Source: a bacterium
Lineage (GTDB): Bacteria > Zhuqueibacterota > QNDG01 > JAFGCO01
Reading direction: 5' to 3'
DNA length: 64,000 bases
Assembly: GCA_016932575.1 (NCBI GenBank)
Contig: JAFGCO010000029.1
Location: 26,113 to 90,112 of the forward strand
The notes beneath the pieces are model-generated. The model was not told where the DNA came from. It made no database searches and was given only the letters and a program-made list of their open reading frames with translations. Of the stretch, positions 27,993 through 36,900 are shown piece after piece (the first letter of the stretch is position 1; each line of letters begins with the position of its first letter). Made by a program: the position numbers and the translations under genes.

Positions 27993-28739
27993 TTACATCC
28001 CATGAATATTCTGCTTTTTATATCCGGCAGGAAGTTGCATTAAATCGGCGGGTGCTTTCCCTTCCTTGAATTCAAGCAGCTCCATTGTCGTTTTCATCGT
28101 CTGACCCATTACCTGATTCGTTGAGATATTCATAACCTGAACACCTTTGATCTTCTCCATTTCACTTTGCATCTGCGACACAGCTTGCTGCATGCCGGGC
28201 ATTGCCGATAACATGCCGGCGCTGAATTTCTTATACAGGTCGGCATCGACCTTCAATGCTTCTGTCGCCCATATTTCCATCCGAAACTGTCCCATCGCCA
28301 TATTCACGGTCATGATGTATTTTCTGCAGGGCCATTGATGAATCGTTTTTTTCTCAGAGGTTGGTTCCACAGACACTTCCATCTTCATCATGGTCTTCAT
28401 CATGTTTTGGAACTGAGCAGCTTCCGTTTCATCTTCCTGATCTGGCATCCCGGGAAACATCTCCTTTCCCACTTGCATCTCAGAATAGGTTTTTTTCTGA
28501 TGATCCAGCATGATCATAACATTTTTCTTCAAATCATAGATCATGCTCTGCTCCTGATTGTCACTTCGGAATCCATTGTCAGTCAGCCATATTTCTTCAA
28601 TCATATCTTTCGCAGGCTGAGATTGCCCCATCATCTGAAACGCATCCGTATGACGTTTCTGTTTCATATAAACACCGGCATAAACCGCATGTGAAAATAC
28701 GATTAATATAACCGCCATGATTTGATAAGTCCTCTTCAT
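27993..28739 (-). CDS. DUF4412 periplasmic protein
   Basis: 248 residues from the ATG at 28739, which has AGGAGG 7 nt upstream; an in-frame Met six codons earlier would overlap that RBS and is rejected. A signal peptide ends at HAVYAG. The mature protein has the DUF4412 layout: a repeated two-stranded pattern around MIYDLKKNVMIMLDHQKKTY and a C-terminal MELLEFKEGKAPADL. It is strikingly methionine-rich in the middle (FQNMMKTMMKMEVS). The family's role is unknown; an outer-membrane/periplasmic lipoprotein-carrier-like fold is often suggested. It follows the transporter gene by 23 bp and is probably co-transcribed with it. Confidence 0.75.
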   Translation of the reverse strand: MKRTYQIMAVILIVFSHAVYAGVYMKQKRHTDAFQMMGQSQPAKDMIEEIWLTDNGFRSDNQEQSMIYDLKKNVMIMLDHQKKTYSEMQVGKEMFPGMPDQEDETEAAQFQNMMKTMMKMEVSVEPTSEKKTIHQWPCRKYIMTVNMAMGQFRMEIWATEALKVDADLYKKFSAGMLSAMPGMQQAVSQMQSEMEKIKGVQVMNISTNQVMGQTMKTTMELLEFKEGKAPADLMQLPAGYKKQNIHGM

Positions 28740-28762
28740 AATTAACCTCCTGTGCAATTAAA

Positions 28763-29680
28763 TTATGTTGATGAATTTGACCACAAACTGACCAAAAATG
28801 ATGCAGAAAATATACAGATAAATACAAATATCACGGCAGGCAATGCAACTTGTTCATTAAAATGCTTCAATGCAATAACACTGCCTAATCCTGCATTCTG
28901 CATACCTATTTCAATAGACAGGGCTCTCCTTCGGAGTATTTCAAATCCGGCCAATTTCCCGACCAAGTATCCCAATCCCAAACCCGAAAGATTTAATAAA
29001 AGCACGCCGGCGAGGATAAATCCATCGATTTTTAAAATAAAATTTCTATTCAGAGCAATAACCAGACTGCATATAAATGCGATGAAAAGCGTGGAAATAG
29101 CAGGAAAAACTTTTACAACGGGTTCCACTTTATCATGAAATATCCACTTCACAAAAAATCCGATAATGAGCGGAACAAGCACCATATAGGCCACGCTGAT
29201 CATCATATTCCAAAAAGGAATTTTTAGTAATTCGCTGGCCAGTGTGAGTGTAAGCAAAGGCGTCAGCAAAGGAGACAGAAGGGTCGAAACAGTGGTCAGA
29301 GATACGGAATAGGCCACATCGGCTCCGGCAAGATAGCTAAGCACATTGCTCGCCATGGCGCCGGGTGCGGAACCGGCCAGAATCAAACCCAATGAAAATT
29401 CCCTGGAAAATGATAAGCACTTTGACAGAAGCCATGCCGAAAAGGGCATAATTGTAAACTGGGCCAGCACACCGATCAGCACAGCTTTATAGTGACGAAA
29501 AATATGAATGAAATCCGCAGGTTTGAGTATCATTCCAATACCAAACATGGTGATGGCAAAAAACAGTTCCATATATTTTTTGAGGTGCAGAAACAAATGT
29601 GGAAAATAATATGCCGACACTCCCGCCAAAATCACCCAAACAATAAACAATTTATTGAAAATCGTGATGAATCGATTCAA
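28763..29680 (-). CDS. bile acid:sodium symporter family (BASS/SBF) transporter
   Basis: 305 residues, about 9-10 hydrophobic helices. Family blocks: FGIGMILKPADF; SAPGAMASNVLSYLAGADVA followed by SLTTVSTLLSPLLTP (the first crossover motif); and SIEIGMQNAGLGSVIALKHF (the second). These carry the sodium and substrate sites in structurally known members. The carrier probably imports an organic anion; bacterial members take pantoate, pyruvate-like acids or sulfated compounds, so the substrate is open. The start codon is TTG with GGAG 6 nt upstream; no ATG gives a complete first helix. Confidence 0.87.
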   Translation of the reverse strand: MNRFITIFNKLFIVWVILAGVSAYYFPHLFLHLKKYMELFFAITMFGIGMILKPADFIHIFRHYKAVLIGVLAQFTIMPFSAWLLSKCLSFSREFSLGLILAGSAPGAMASNVLSYLAGADVAYSVSLTTVSTLLSPLLTPLLTLTLASELLKIPFWNMMISVAYMVLVPLIIGFFVKWIFHDKVEPVVKVFPAISTLFIAFICSLVIALNRNFILKIDGFILAGVLLLNLSGLGLGYLVGKLAGFEILRRRALSIEIGMQNAGLGSVIALKHFNEQVALPAVIFVFICIFSASFLVSLWSNSST

Positions 29681-29770
29681 ATGCTGCTCCGGAATGAAGT
29701 CAGTTGCCGAAAGAACCTTTCATTTTTTAAGTATCCAAGTATACTAAACAATTTATAAAATTCCAAGAAA

Positions 29771-29800
29771 AAAGCCGTTCTCACGGTTGAGATCGGCTTT
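29771..29800 (-). terminator. rho-independent terminator of the 30406 gene
   Basis: AAAGCCGTTCTCA (29771-29783) pairs with TGAGATCGGCTTT (29788-29800) with one mismatch. It is followed by six T on the minus strand. Confidence 0.8.
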
Positions 29801-29854
29801 ATTAAAATTGAAAAAACAGAAGAAGAAAACTCTGCTGCCGGTGAATCGCCTCCG

Positions 29855-30406
29855 TTACTCTGAATCATGCATAAACGGAATACAATTCGACTCTCCATCT
29901 GCATGATAAGCAATGACATTGGTAATAATCACACACTTGACTTTTCCCTGATCGCCACAAAACGGAGAATACTCATTGGTAGGAAATTTTGACCGTATTA
30001 ACTGATAAGGCAGACCGGCCTGAATTGTTTCAAAACAGGCGCATGATCCGTCCTCTTGCTGAAGCAATTGATCGGTTCTGAAGTGCAGATTATGCTCCCT
30101 TTCGAACGGCGGACCTTCCAAAATAACCCTGCCGAAAATTTCGAGTGCTTCCGCTTCAAAATTATTTGCCCGAATTTTAAAAGTCAGCAGGTTGACTTTT
30201 TTTGTTGCCAATCCGGATAAGGTGGTTTCCGTGGTGATATAATCTGTGTTCACATGCTGAATTTGGACAGATTCGGATTCAGTAGACATGTTTTCGGGAT
30301 TTGAAGGAAATTGCTCACACTGGCTGATACAAAATAAAACAAAAATACCTAAGAAAAAATGTCCCGCGATACGGGATAAGTGCGAAATTCTTTTCATTTT
30401 ACGCAT
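29855..30406 (-). CDS. putative lipoprotein, unknown
   Basis: 183 residues from the ATG at 30406, chosen because AGAGGA lies 9 nt upstream; an in-frame TTG nine codons earlier is less likely. The N-terminus has a basic start and the hydrophobic stretch FFLGIFVLFCISQC, followed by a Ser/Glu-rich linker typical of lipoproteins. Mature part: about 150 residues, beta-rich, six cysteines including a CACF pair and FCGDQGKVKC, suggesting disulfides in the periplasm. No family recognised. It ends with its own terminator and stands alone. Confidence 0.6.
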   Translation of the reverse strand: MRKMKRISHLSRIAGHFFLGIFVLFCISQCEQFPSNPENMSTESESVQIQHVNTDYITTETTLSGLATKKVNLLTFKIRANNFEAEALEIFGRVILEGPPFEREHNLHFRTDQLLQQEDGSCACFETIQAGLPYQLIRSKFPTNEYSPFCGDQGKVKCVIITNVIAYHADGESNCIPFMHDSE

Positions 30407-30551
30407 CGTTCTTCTTCCTCTGATTGGTCCCAAAAGGCGTTGTAAATTGTATCATTTTGATACAATTTACAAAATATTTTTCCCGAAAGCAAAGTTAATT
30501 TTAAGATTTTAAAAAACAAAACAAAAAATTGTTAAAAATTTGTAATACAAA

Positions 30552-30579
30552 AAATCCCTGCCTTTCCAAGCAGGGATTT
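30552..30579 (-). terminator. duplicate copy of the tRNA-Asp terminator
   Basis: AAATCCCTGC (30552-30561) pairs with GCAGGGATTT (30570-30579). The same 28 bases recur at 30956-30983 after the intact tRNA-Asp, so the terminator was duplicated together with the tRNA 3' half. Confidence 0.8.
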
Positions 30580-30586
30580 CTTATGC

Positions 30587-30678
30587 GGAGCCGACGGGGC
30601 TCGAATCCGCAACCTTCCCGACTTGTCGGGACGCTCTCGATCCACATCCTCATGATTCAGTCAACCACAATTACCTGA
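30587..30678 (-). pseudogene. tRNA-Asp-derived remnant with replaced 5' part and anticodon arm
   Basis: On the minus strand the 3' half matches tRNA-Asp (GGTTGCGGATTCGAGCCCC, then CGTCGGCTCC). The anticodon arm is replaced by TCCCGACAAGTCGGGA, which has no 7-nt loop, and the 5' part reads GGTTGACTGAATCATG instead of the tRNA sequence. It cannot fold as a tRNA. The replaced parts are almost the same as those of the Val-derived remnant at 31682-31769. Confidence 0.7.
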
Positions 30679-30684
30679 GGCGGC

Positions 30685-30729
30685 GGGGTGAAGCCTCACC
30701 CCGTGAGATAGGCTTCACCATCTCACGGG
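30685..30729. repeat. two adjacent hairpins with mutually complementary loops
   Basis: Hairpin 1 is GGGGTGA/TCACCCC (30685-30702). Hairpin 2 is CCCGTGAGAT/ATCTCACGGG (30700-30729). GGTGAAGCCT (30687-30696) is also the perfect complement of the loop AGGCTTCACC (30710-30719), so the loops can kiss or form alternative pairings. It lies between the tRNA remnant and the intact tRNA-Asp. Confidence 0.6.
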
Positions 30730-30846
30730 TCAGGCTTTTTGCGCGGACAGCAGGCTTCAGGTGATCTTTTTGAGGAATAACTAATCCTTCAGTCACAGAA
30801 CAAACCTTAAGACACCATGAGCATGCAAAAAGCAAAAGTTTCTTTG

Positions 30847-30872
30847 CCTACTTTCTTTCGAAAGAAAGTAGG
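30847..30872. repeat. 26-bp perfect palindrome
   Basis: Centre CTTTCTTTCGAAAGAAAG extended by four matching bases on each side. No ORF covers it; it is part of the tRNA-proximal non-coding patch. Role unknown. Confidence 0.7.
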
Positions 30873-30955
30873 AATTCTTCTCTTTAACAATGACTAAAAT
30901 GTGTGAACCATTGATCGGACCACCAACTGAGCTTGTGATTTTAGCCGAAAATATA

Positions 30956-30983
30956 AAATCCCTGCCTTTCCAAGCAGGGATTT
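30956..30983 (-). terminator. rho-independent terminator of tRNA-Asp
   Basis: AAATCCCTGC (30956-30965) pairs with GCAGGGATTT (30974-30983), 7 nt after the tRNA 3' end on the minus strand. Confidence 0.85.
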
Positions 30984-30989
30984 CTTATG

Positions 30990-31064
<75 letters not shown>

Positions 31065-31083
31065 TGAGAAAATGTCGAGCAAA

Positions 31084-31112
31084 AGTATACTAAAATTTTA
31101 TCTGAAAGTCAA
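31084..31112 (-). promoter_or_regulatory. sigma-70-type promoter of tRNA-Asp
   Basis: On the minus strand TTGACT (31112-31107), 17-nt spacer, TATACT (31089-31084), ending 19 bp before the tRNA. Confidence 0.8.
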
Positions 31113-31171
31113 CAAAATTTTTGGATCATATCTGTTTATTGGCAATCCTAACCAAAATCACAGCCTTTAAA

Positions 31172-31543
31172 TTAATTGATAAAAAAACTGATAAAAGTTC
31201 CGCCCTCTTTAAGACACAGGGATGTATCCGCATAAACAGTCTCAGCACCAGATTCATTCATTAATTTTAAAAAGAAAAATGCTTCATTATCCTTTGCAAT
31301 TTCAATATCTTCAAATTGCCAGTTATAGATATTAAATCCATCTTCCTGATGCGGACTGACCAAAGGATAAGACTGCACGTTCCCGTTGTACTGCATTTCA
31401 ACCCGGCCGGAATATTCGATTGTATTCCCTGTATACATTGAAACCTCACCGAAAATATCAGCAAATTTTTCAGATTCTGCTGGATTGTCACAATGAATGA
31501 ATACAAAAAGCAAAAACAGCAACAGCAATTTAAAATGTTTCAT
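31172..31543 (-). CDS. small putative lipoprotein, unknown
   Basis: 123 residues. N-terminus MKHFKLLLLFLLFVFIHCDN is a lipoprotein-type signal (Cys18 followed by Asn-Pro and acidic residues). The mature part of about 105 residues is beta-rich with NTIEYSGRVEMQYNG and a hydrophobic end; no family recognised. RBS AAGGAG 6 nt before ATG supports expression. It stands upstream of tRNA-Asp on the same strand. Confidence 0.6.
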   Translation of the reverse strand: MKHFKLLLLFLLFVFIHCDNPAESEKFADIFGEVSMYTGNTIEYSGRVEMQYNGNVQSYPLVSPHQEDGFNIYNWQFEDIEIAKDNEAFFFLKLMNESGAETVYADTSLCLKEGGTFISFFIN

Positions 31544-31681
31544 TTTAACTCCTTATAAATAGTATATGTCAACATGATGAGCGATATTCATTCATTACGT
31601 AATTTATTTTATTATGTTACGCAATTGCGCACAAAATAGTTCCTCAATGCCGAGTGGCTAAGTTCATTAAAAACAAGTGTT

Positions 31682-31769
31682 GGCGATACTGGACTCGAAC
31701 CAGTGACTTTCCCGACATGTCGGGACGCTCTGAATCTGCATTCGCATGATTCAGTCAACTACCATCACC
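31682..31769 (-). pseudogene. tRNA-Val-derived remnant with replaced 5' part and anticodon arm
   Basis: On the minus strand the 3' half matches the intact tRNA-Val (AGTCACTGGTTCGAGTCCAG, then TATCGCC), and GGTGATG can still pair with the acceptor end. The anticodon arm is TCCCGACATGTCGGGA, with no 7-nt loop. The D-arm region is AGTTGACTGAATCATG followed by a stem-loop ending GATTCAG. I see no usable anticodon. Confidence 0.65.
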
Positions 31770-31892
31770 AGAGATTGTGGTTTTTAATAATTATCTTAAA
31801 AACTACAATGTTTCTAACATCAACTCTCCAGCTTATCTCTTTTTCACTTTAGGAGAGGATGGGAATCCTGCGTAAATATTTTGTGCTATAAT

Positions 31893-31919
31893 AAAAAAAC
31901 CGGTGCATAAGGTCACCGG
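31893..31919 (-). terminator. rho-independent terminator of tRNA-Val
   Basis: CCGGTG (31900-31905) pairs with CACCGG (31914-31919); seven T follow on the minus strand. It lies 11 bp past the tRNA. Confidence 0.88.
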
Positions 31920-31929
31920 CTTCTCAATC

Positions 31930-32005
<76 letters not shown>

Positions 32006-32069
32006 GAAAATAGACGCTCAATATTACTTCTTAAAATATAAACACACTATCCGTTAATTTCGCTGCCTT

Positions 32070-32116
32070 TCCCGTTTGTAAAACGGGACGCTCTGAACCC
32101 ACTGAGCTAATCGCCC
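32070..32116 (-). pseudogene. 5' half of a second tRNA-Val
   Basis: On the minus strand GGGCGATTAGCTCAGTGGGT and the following bases match the first half of tRNA-Val, up to an anticodon arm CCCGT/ACGGG around TTTACAA (anticodon TAC). Everything after the anticodon arm is missing: no T-arm and no acceptor 3' strand. Confidence 0.75.
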
Positions 32117-32123
32117 GAATCAT

Positions 32124-32375
32124 TTACATGGAATCGGGCTTATCCTGTTTATTATATAAAATAGAAAGAGGGATCAGCACCACATAACCGAGAACCAGTA
32201 AAATCGGAGCGATCCACAAGGATAAAAAACTGTTGTAGGGTTTTTGAGCGAGTGCAAAGTAACCCGCAATGATCACCAGCAGACTGTAGCCGAACAATAT
32301 GTAATTCATCTTTTTAAACGGCAGCAGTTTTTCCTTTTTAAAATTCCGCCTGCTTTTTTTAATTACTTTCGCCAT
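32124..32375 (-). CDS. small two-helix membrane protein (DUF3098-like)
   Basis: 83 residues. A basic N-terminus (AKVIKKSRRNFKKEKLLP) is followed by PFKKMNYILFG and two membrane helices (about 32-48 and 54-72), with a short charged tail. This pattern resembles the DUF3098 family of FCB bacteria, often found with cell-division or membrane genes; the match is by eye only. RBS GGAGG 5 nt before ATG. Function unknown. Confidence 0.65.
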   Translation of the reverse strand: MAKVIKKSRRNFKKEKLLPFKKMNYILFGYSLLVIIAGYFALAQKPYNSFLSLWIAPILLVLGYVVLIPLSILYNKQDKPDSM

Positions 32376-32636
32376 ATTTCCTCCGGGAAACGGCTAACAA
32401 TATATGAAAGCCAACACTCATTGTCAAGATTTATTTATCTTGATCCAAATCGTTGTGAATAATTATTAGACGATTCAAACGGATATTCAGTTGTAATCGA
32501 ATATTCATTATTCATATCAATTAACTGGCTTGAATCAATAAAATTTGCATGATGACCTCAACTTGATTTATTCATTTTTTTTATATATATTTTTCATTAT
32601 AAATCAAAACTGCCTGACTGAAAGAGTTATCATAAT

Positions 32637-33185
32637 ATGAATCCATTACAGAGAATACAAGAATTTATCATTCGCTACTTTTATCACCCCCTGCAATTAC
32701 ACAGAACAATTAATTTCACCGATACCATTAAAAAGGTTCAATCCATTCTTGTCTATTGTCCGGAAGAACCCTTGATCAATGATATTCATCAGAATCTGAA
32801 AAAAATATTTCAAAACGCCAGCATCCATTACATCCTGCCTGTTGAACAGAGCAATGATATCCACAGAATCACAAAAGCCAAACACATCCATTATCTTTAT
32901 AAAAACTCGATTTATAAATCAAGCAAATCAGATCCATGCAAAACACTATTAAAAAAGCCGATTGATCTTTTTATCGATCTGGATCGTGAACCAAACATAT
33001 TGAATTTCTTTCTTTGCCGGATGCTTCAGCCCGTCATCTGTCTTTCTTATTATAAACCGTTCAGTAAATATTACTATAACTTTCAATACCGATCAAATAC
33101 GTACAACCCGACACCTGAACGGTTTAAAAACATTTACAGGATATTGTCTTCATGGAAAGCCGGGGAACCAGGGACGTTAAGATGA
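32637..33185 (+). CDS. hypothetical protein, DUF6913-like pattern
   Basis: 182 residues, basic, no signal peptide. Contains a Rossmann-like rhythm: VQSILVYCPEE, IHYILPVEQ, KKPIDLFIDLDREPN, LQPVICLSYYKP. The last two resemble the ends of small FCB proteins of the DUF6913 type, which look like the N-lobe of glycosyltransferase 9 enzymes. Not confirmed. No clear RBS. It stands alone on the plus strand, facing a convergent peptidase gene. Confidence 0.5.
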   Translation: MNPLQRIQEFIIRYFYHPLQLHRTINFTDTIKKVQSILVYCPEEPLINDIHQNLKKIFQNASIHYILPVEQSNDIHRITKAKHIHYLYKNSIYKSSKSDPCKTLLKKPIDLFIDLDREPNILNFFLCRMLQPVICLSYYKPFSKYYYNFQYRSNTYNPTPERFKNIYRILSSWKAGEPGTLR

Positions 33186-33347
33186 AAACCGATTCCCTGG
33201 CTGTATCATAAGCAATTCCCGATGAATCTTATCCTTCAATGAAGAAGGTGTGATTTTATCGTTTAATCTCTATTTGACAATTCTTATAACTGAAAAACAT
33301 TTTATCAGACCAATTCGCCGGGCTGGCGGTTTTCTCCGACAATAAAA

Positions 33348-33374
33348 AAGCCGCCAATGAAAATCAGGCGGCTT
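33348..33374 (-). terminator. rho-independent terminator, possibly bidirectional
   Basis: AAGCCGCC (33348-33355) pairs with GGCGGCTT (33367-33374). A run of six T follows on the minus strand, 24 bp past the M23 stop. The plus side has a weaker T-tract. Confidence 0.88.
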
Positions 33375-33397
33375 GATTTTTAAAATTAACAATAATG

Positions 33398-34321
33398 TCA
33401 ATTCATGATGTAATATTCAGGATTTTTCAAATCCTCATTGACAATGACTTCATAATGAAGATGGGGGCCTGTTGTTGCGCCTGTTTCACCGACTTCTCCA
33501 ATCGTATCCCAGCGTTTGACTCTCTGACCCGGTTTTACCAGAATCTGGTTTAAATGCGCGTACCTTGTCTGAAAACCATTGCCGTGATCAATGACCACCT
33601 CTTTTCCGTAACTCACATTCGGCTTGTATTTTCTTCTTACTTTAACGACCGTTCCCCCCGCAGATGCCAGCACTTTTGTACCGATACGACCGCTGATATC
33701 CACACCTTTGTGAATCTGAGGTTTATTTGTAATGGGATGGATGCGATAACCGAACCTTTCAGTAATTTTTCCATTAACAACCGGACAAATGGACGGTAAA
33801 TGATCAAAGTAATCCTGCCGCTCCTGCAGTTTGAGTGCAATTTCTGTTAAATTGTTTTTTTCAAGCTGCAGAGATCTTTCCAATTTATCCAGATCAAGCC
33901 GGATTTCCATGGCTGTTTCACTGATTTCATCCGGATAATTCAGAAAATCCAATTCTGAATAATAAGAAGGTCCGCCCACACCTACCTGACGGATATCATT
34001 ATCAATAGCTGAGAGGTTGGCGACAACACGGAGATCATCTCCTGTATCCTCCAATTGAGCGAGACGTTGATTGATATTCGATACTTTCTCTTTCATCGAG
34101 AGCAGTTCATGCTGCAATTTTTCCCGGTCATTTTCCAGAGCGGCAACTTTATAACTGTGAAAAAAAGTTGTGGTCGCGCCAATAATCACAGCGCCAATGG
34201 TCAGAAAGACAATAAAAAGAAGGGAAAAAATAAGGCATATTTGACTGAATGAGAAGTTGTACTGCGTGATATCAATCCCATTTCTGGATAGCCATAAAAT
34301 ACGAAATCGTTTTTTAAGCAT
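33398..34321 (-). CDS. M23 family metallopeptidase, membrane anchored
   Basis: 307 residues: short cytoplasmic start, one membrane helix (FSQICLIFSLLFIVFLTIGA), a coiled coil (ALENDREKLQHELLSMKEKV), and a C-terminal LytM domain. The zinc site is complete: His and Asp in IHKGVDISG and the final HLHYEV. KITERFGYRIHP is the usual entry to the domain. It cuts peptidoglycan cross-links, or regulates such enzymes at division, in the periplasm. GGAGAG precedes the ATG. The terminator directly follows. Confidence 0.92.
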   Translation of the reverse strand: MLKKRFRILWLSRNGIDITQYNFSFSQICLIFSLLFIVFLTIGAVIIGATTTFFHSYKVAALENDREKLQHELLSMKEKVSNINQRLAQLEDTGDDLRVVANLSAIDNDIRQVGVGGPSYYSELDFLNYPDEISETAMEIRLDLDKLERSLQLEKNNLTEIALKLQERQDYFDHLPSICPVVNGKITERFGYRIHPITNKPQIHKGVDISGRIGTKVLASAGGTVVKVRRKYKPNVSYGKEVVIDHGNGFQTRYAHLNQILVKPGQRVKRWDTIGEVGETGATTGPHLHYEVIVNEDLKNPEYYIMN

Positions 34322-34549
34322 CCTCTCTCCCCATATTACGCCTTGTGATGCAAGAATGGAACCCCATAATTCATAATTTGGTACGATTTAGAACAACATA
34401 ATAAAATATTTTTTAAGAGTCAAGAAAAATATCTATTGATCATAAATTCACAGTAAAAAATGCAATTTCCATTCGATAATTCAATTTGCACTGAAATAAA
34501 AATACGATTAAATAATATTATTTTATCGGGATTAAATCAGAACCATCTT

Positions 34550-35410
34550 TTACCCGAGATAGCTTCTCAGCATGCGACTTCTTGAAGTATGCCTTAAACG
34601 CCGGATTGCTTTTTCCTTGATCTGACGAACCCGCTCACGGGTCAGACTGAACCTTTCGCCTATTTCTTCAAGAGTCAGAGGATGTTCCCGCCCCAACCCG
34701 AAATAAAGACGAATCACTTCCGCTTCCCGGTCAGATAAGGTTTTCAGTGCACGCTGCACCTCAATCTTTAAAGATTCATCTAAAAGATAATCATCCGGCG
34801 GCGGCTGCTGATCATCTTGAATAACATCTAAAAGACGATTATCATCCCCCTGATTAAAAGGTGCATCCAAAGATAAATGTTTACCTGAGATCTTGATCGT
34901 ATCGGAAACCTCATAAGGCGTCATTTCCAGTTCTTCTGCAATTTCACTGGCGCTGGGTTCCCGTTCAAATTCCTGTTCGAGATTACTGAATGCCTTCCCG
35001 ATTTTATTCAATGCACCAACCCGGTTTAAAGGCAACCGGACAACACGAGACTGTTCCGCCAATGCCTGGAGAATCGATTGACGGATCCACCATACAGCAT
35101 AACTGATAAATTTGAATCCCCGGGTTTCATCAAACCGTTTGGCAGCTTTAATTAAACCCAGGTTGCCTTCATTGATGAGGTCTCCCAGAGACAATCCCTG
35201 ATTTTGATATTGTTTGGCGACGCTGACCACAAAACGCAGATTGGCCTTGGTTAACTTTTCCAAAGCATCCTGATCGTCCTGTTTTATTTTTCTCGCCAGC
35301 TCAATTTCCTGATCCGGGGTTAACAGAGAGACTTCACCAATTTCCTGTAAATAACGATCGAGAGACTGGTTTGCACGATTTTTATTTCTTCTCGTCATTT
35401 GTGCGATCAT
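34550..35410 (-). CDS. rpoD: RNA polymerase primary sigma factor (RpoD/SigA), short FCB form
   Basis: 286 residues, about the length of Bacteroidota RpoD, without region 1.1. Region 1.2 [20 protein letters not shown]; region 2 [20 protein letters not shown] and [14 protein letters not shown] (-10 recognition, Tyr/Trp/Trp/Gln conserved); region 3 [12 protein letters not shown]; region 4 [20 protein letters not shown] (-35 binding). The start is ambiguous: AAGGAG is only 3 nt before ATG 35410, a TTG lies just upstream (35413) and another ATG lies at 35398. The promoter-like motifs seen in this window (TTGACA, TATATT) are what this sigma would be expected to read. Confidence 0.92.
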   Translation of the reverse strand: MIAQMTRRNKNRANQSLDRYLQEIGEVSLLTPDQEIELARKIKQDDQDALEKLTKANLRFVVSVAKQYQNQGLSLGDLINEGNLGLIKAAKRFDETRGFKFISYAVWWIRQSILQALAEQSRVVRLPLNRVGALNKIGKAFSNLEQEFEREPSASEIAEELEMTPYEVSDTIKISGKHLSLDAPFNQGDDNRLLDVIQDDQQPPPDDYLLDESLKIEVQRALKTLSDREAEVIRLYFGLGREHPLTLEEIGERFSLTRERVRQIKEKAIRRLRHTSRSRMLRSYLG

Positions 35411-35480
35411 CAACTCCTTGTTAAATAAATACCCACCATTATTTTACATAAACTTGACAGACACTGTTCCAAAAAAACAC

Positions 35481-35509
35481 TTGACTTTTATTTCTCAATT
35501 CACAATATT
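35481..35509 (+). promoter_or_regulatory. promoter-like TTGACT-17-AATATT, possible leaderless start
   Basis: TTGACT (35481-35486), 17 nt, AATATT (35504-35509). The ATG at 35518 lies only 8 nt after the -10 and there is no Shine-Dalgarno, so the transcript could begin at or next to the start codon. Confidence 0.35.
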
Positions 35510-35517
35510 CTCTTGCT

Positions 35518-35931
35518 ATGACGCAAAAACAACTCATAAGTTACATTGTTATCATTTTTATTTTGATCCCTGTTCTCACGATGGGAAGTGCGTATATAAA
35601 CAACTTTCATGCACGACGTGACAATGATAACCGAATCATCCTTGAATGGATCACTGAATCAGAAATAAATGTTGCCCGGTTTATTATTAAACGTAATGAC
35701 CAGAAAATCGGATCTGTCCCTTCAAAATCGAGCAATTCAACAACCCAGCAGTTTTATCAGTTTATTGACAGCAATACTGAACTTCTGAAAAGCAGTGCAT
35801 CTTCCTTAAATTACAGTCTGACCATTGTAGACGTAAATGGCCATTCAGAAGATTATCCAGTGATTGCCTCCATTTCAGGTAACTCCGGCATCAGGCACAC
35901 GTGGGGCAGTCTGAAAGCGTTGTTTCGCTAA
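35518..35931 (+). CDS. exported Fn3-like protein, unknown
   Basis: 137 residues. One N-terminal membrane or signal segment (LISYIVIIFILIPVLTMG), then a beta-sandwich opening RRDNDNRIILEWITESEINV and ARFIIKRN. This is the pattern of the small Fn3/Ig-like units common in secreted FCB proteins, though here it is nearly the whole protein. It overlaps the 3' end of the convergent esterase by 41 bp. No sorting domain. Function unknown; membrane tethering is inferred. Confidence 0.6.
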   Translation: MTQKQLISYIVIIFILIPVLTMGSAYINNFHARRDNDNRIILEWITESEINVARFIIKRNDQKIGSVPSKSSNSTTQQFYQFIDSNTELLKSSASSLNYSLTIVDVNGHSEDYPVIASISGNSGIRHTWGSLKALFR

Positions 35932-36712
35932 TCCTGCCTGTTCTTTCAACGAATAACCCAATTTGATCAAATATCTTTTCTTTTTCCCGACCAAGCGTGA
36001 CTGCATGTTTCTTTATTTTTAATACGATACTTTGTTTAACCTCTGAGCACACTGCATTGGATATCTGATTCATATGTGACAATGGCACCTCCGGATCAGA
36101 TTCAGAATGAATCAGAAGCAGCGGACAGCTGACTCTTGGCAATCGCTGCCGCGCCGTTTTTAATAATTCAAGAAACATATCCACTGCCGGCAATGGATAC
36201 CATCGGTAACCCAATTCCGGATGATGTGGTTTTTTCAGTGAATGCCATTTTGGCCAGTATCTGAAAAACCGTTTGACAATTGCATATCCTGGCTTTTGAA
36301 AATAAGAACCATCGATGGGTGAAGCAATACTAACACAGCCCTGAACAGACATTTCAGAAGCCAGATAAAGCGCAATTGTGCCTCCCATGGACAGTCCGAT
36401 AATAAAAACAATATCACAATGATTCTGCACCTTCCGGACAGCATTCCGTCCGGCATCAATCCACTCCTTATATGAAATACCAATCAAATCTTTCGGTCGT
36501 GTGCCATGTCCGGGCAGACAGGGAGCATAGACTGTAATATCCCGTGAATAAAGTGATTTTCCTAAACCACGCACGGCAAACGGAGTGCCCGTAAAGCCGT
36601 GGATTAATACACACCCGATATGTCCTGCCTGATAGAAAAACGGTGCCCTTAAATCTGAAGAATTCATCAATGCTTGCATTAGAATCGACCCAATGATAAA
36701 AGATCGGGCCAT
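35891..36712 (-). CDS. alpha/beta hydrolase, carboxylesterase/monoacylglycerol lipase type
   Basis: 273 residues. Oxyanion block VLIHGFTGTPFAVRGLG, nucleophile in GLSMGG, acid in HSESDPEVP and histidine in KKHAVTLGREKEKIFDQI. The order and the HxxT-xxxEKExIF ending match the Est30-like thermophilic carboxylesterases, which hydrolyse short acyl esters. Cytoplasmic, no signal. The N-terminus is uncertain: no RBS stands before the first Met, and Met12 or Met16 may be used, since the fold starts at about residue 28. Overlaps the convergent Fn3-like gene. Confidence 0.85.
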   Translation of the reverse strand: MARSFIIGSILMQALMNSSDLRAPFFYQAGHIGCVLIHGFTGTPFAVRGLGKSLYSRDITVYAPCLPGHGTRPKDLIGISYKEWIDAGRNAVRKVQNHCDIVFIIGLSMGGTIALYLASEMSVQGCVSIASPIDGSYFQKPGYAIVKRFFRYWPKWHSLKKPHHPELGYRWYPLPAVDMFLELLKTARQRLPRVSCPLLLIHSESDPEVPLSHMNQISNAVCSEVKQSIVLKIKKHAVTLGREKEKIFDQIGLFVERTGRISETTLSDCPTCA

Positions 36713-36900
36713 AAAAGTTTAGATCTAAAAAACGTATAAAAGGGTAAGATAGTTATAACAATAACGAAGCCTTTGTCTTAAAATATAAACTTGCCTTATT
36801 TAAAAGTAAAATTCAGAATGATACATGTAATTGTATTGTATAACGATTCAAAAAATATAATGAATTTTTTTTTTGATTTCAAGTATTTTTTATTCTCATT

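Noticed and set aside
31682-31769. functional class II tRNA (88 nt, pairable acceptor)
   Set aside because: The putative anticodon arm has no 7-nt loop, and the 3' half is a copy of tRNA-Val.
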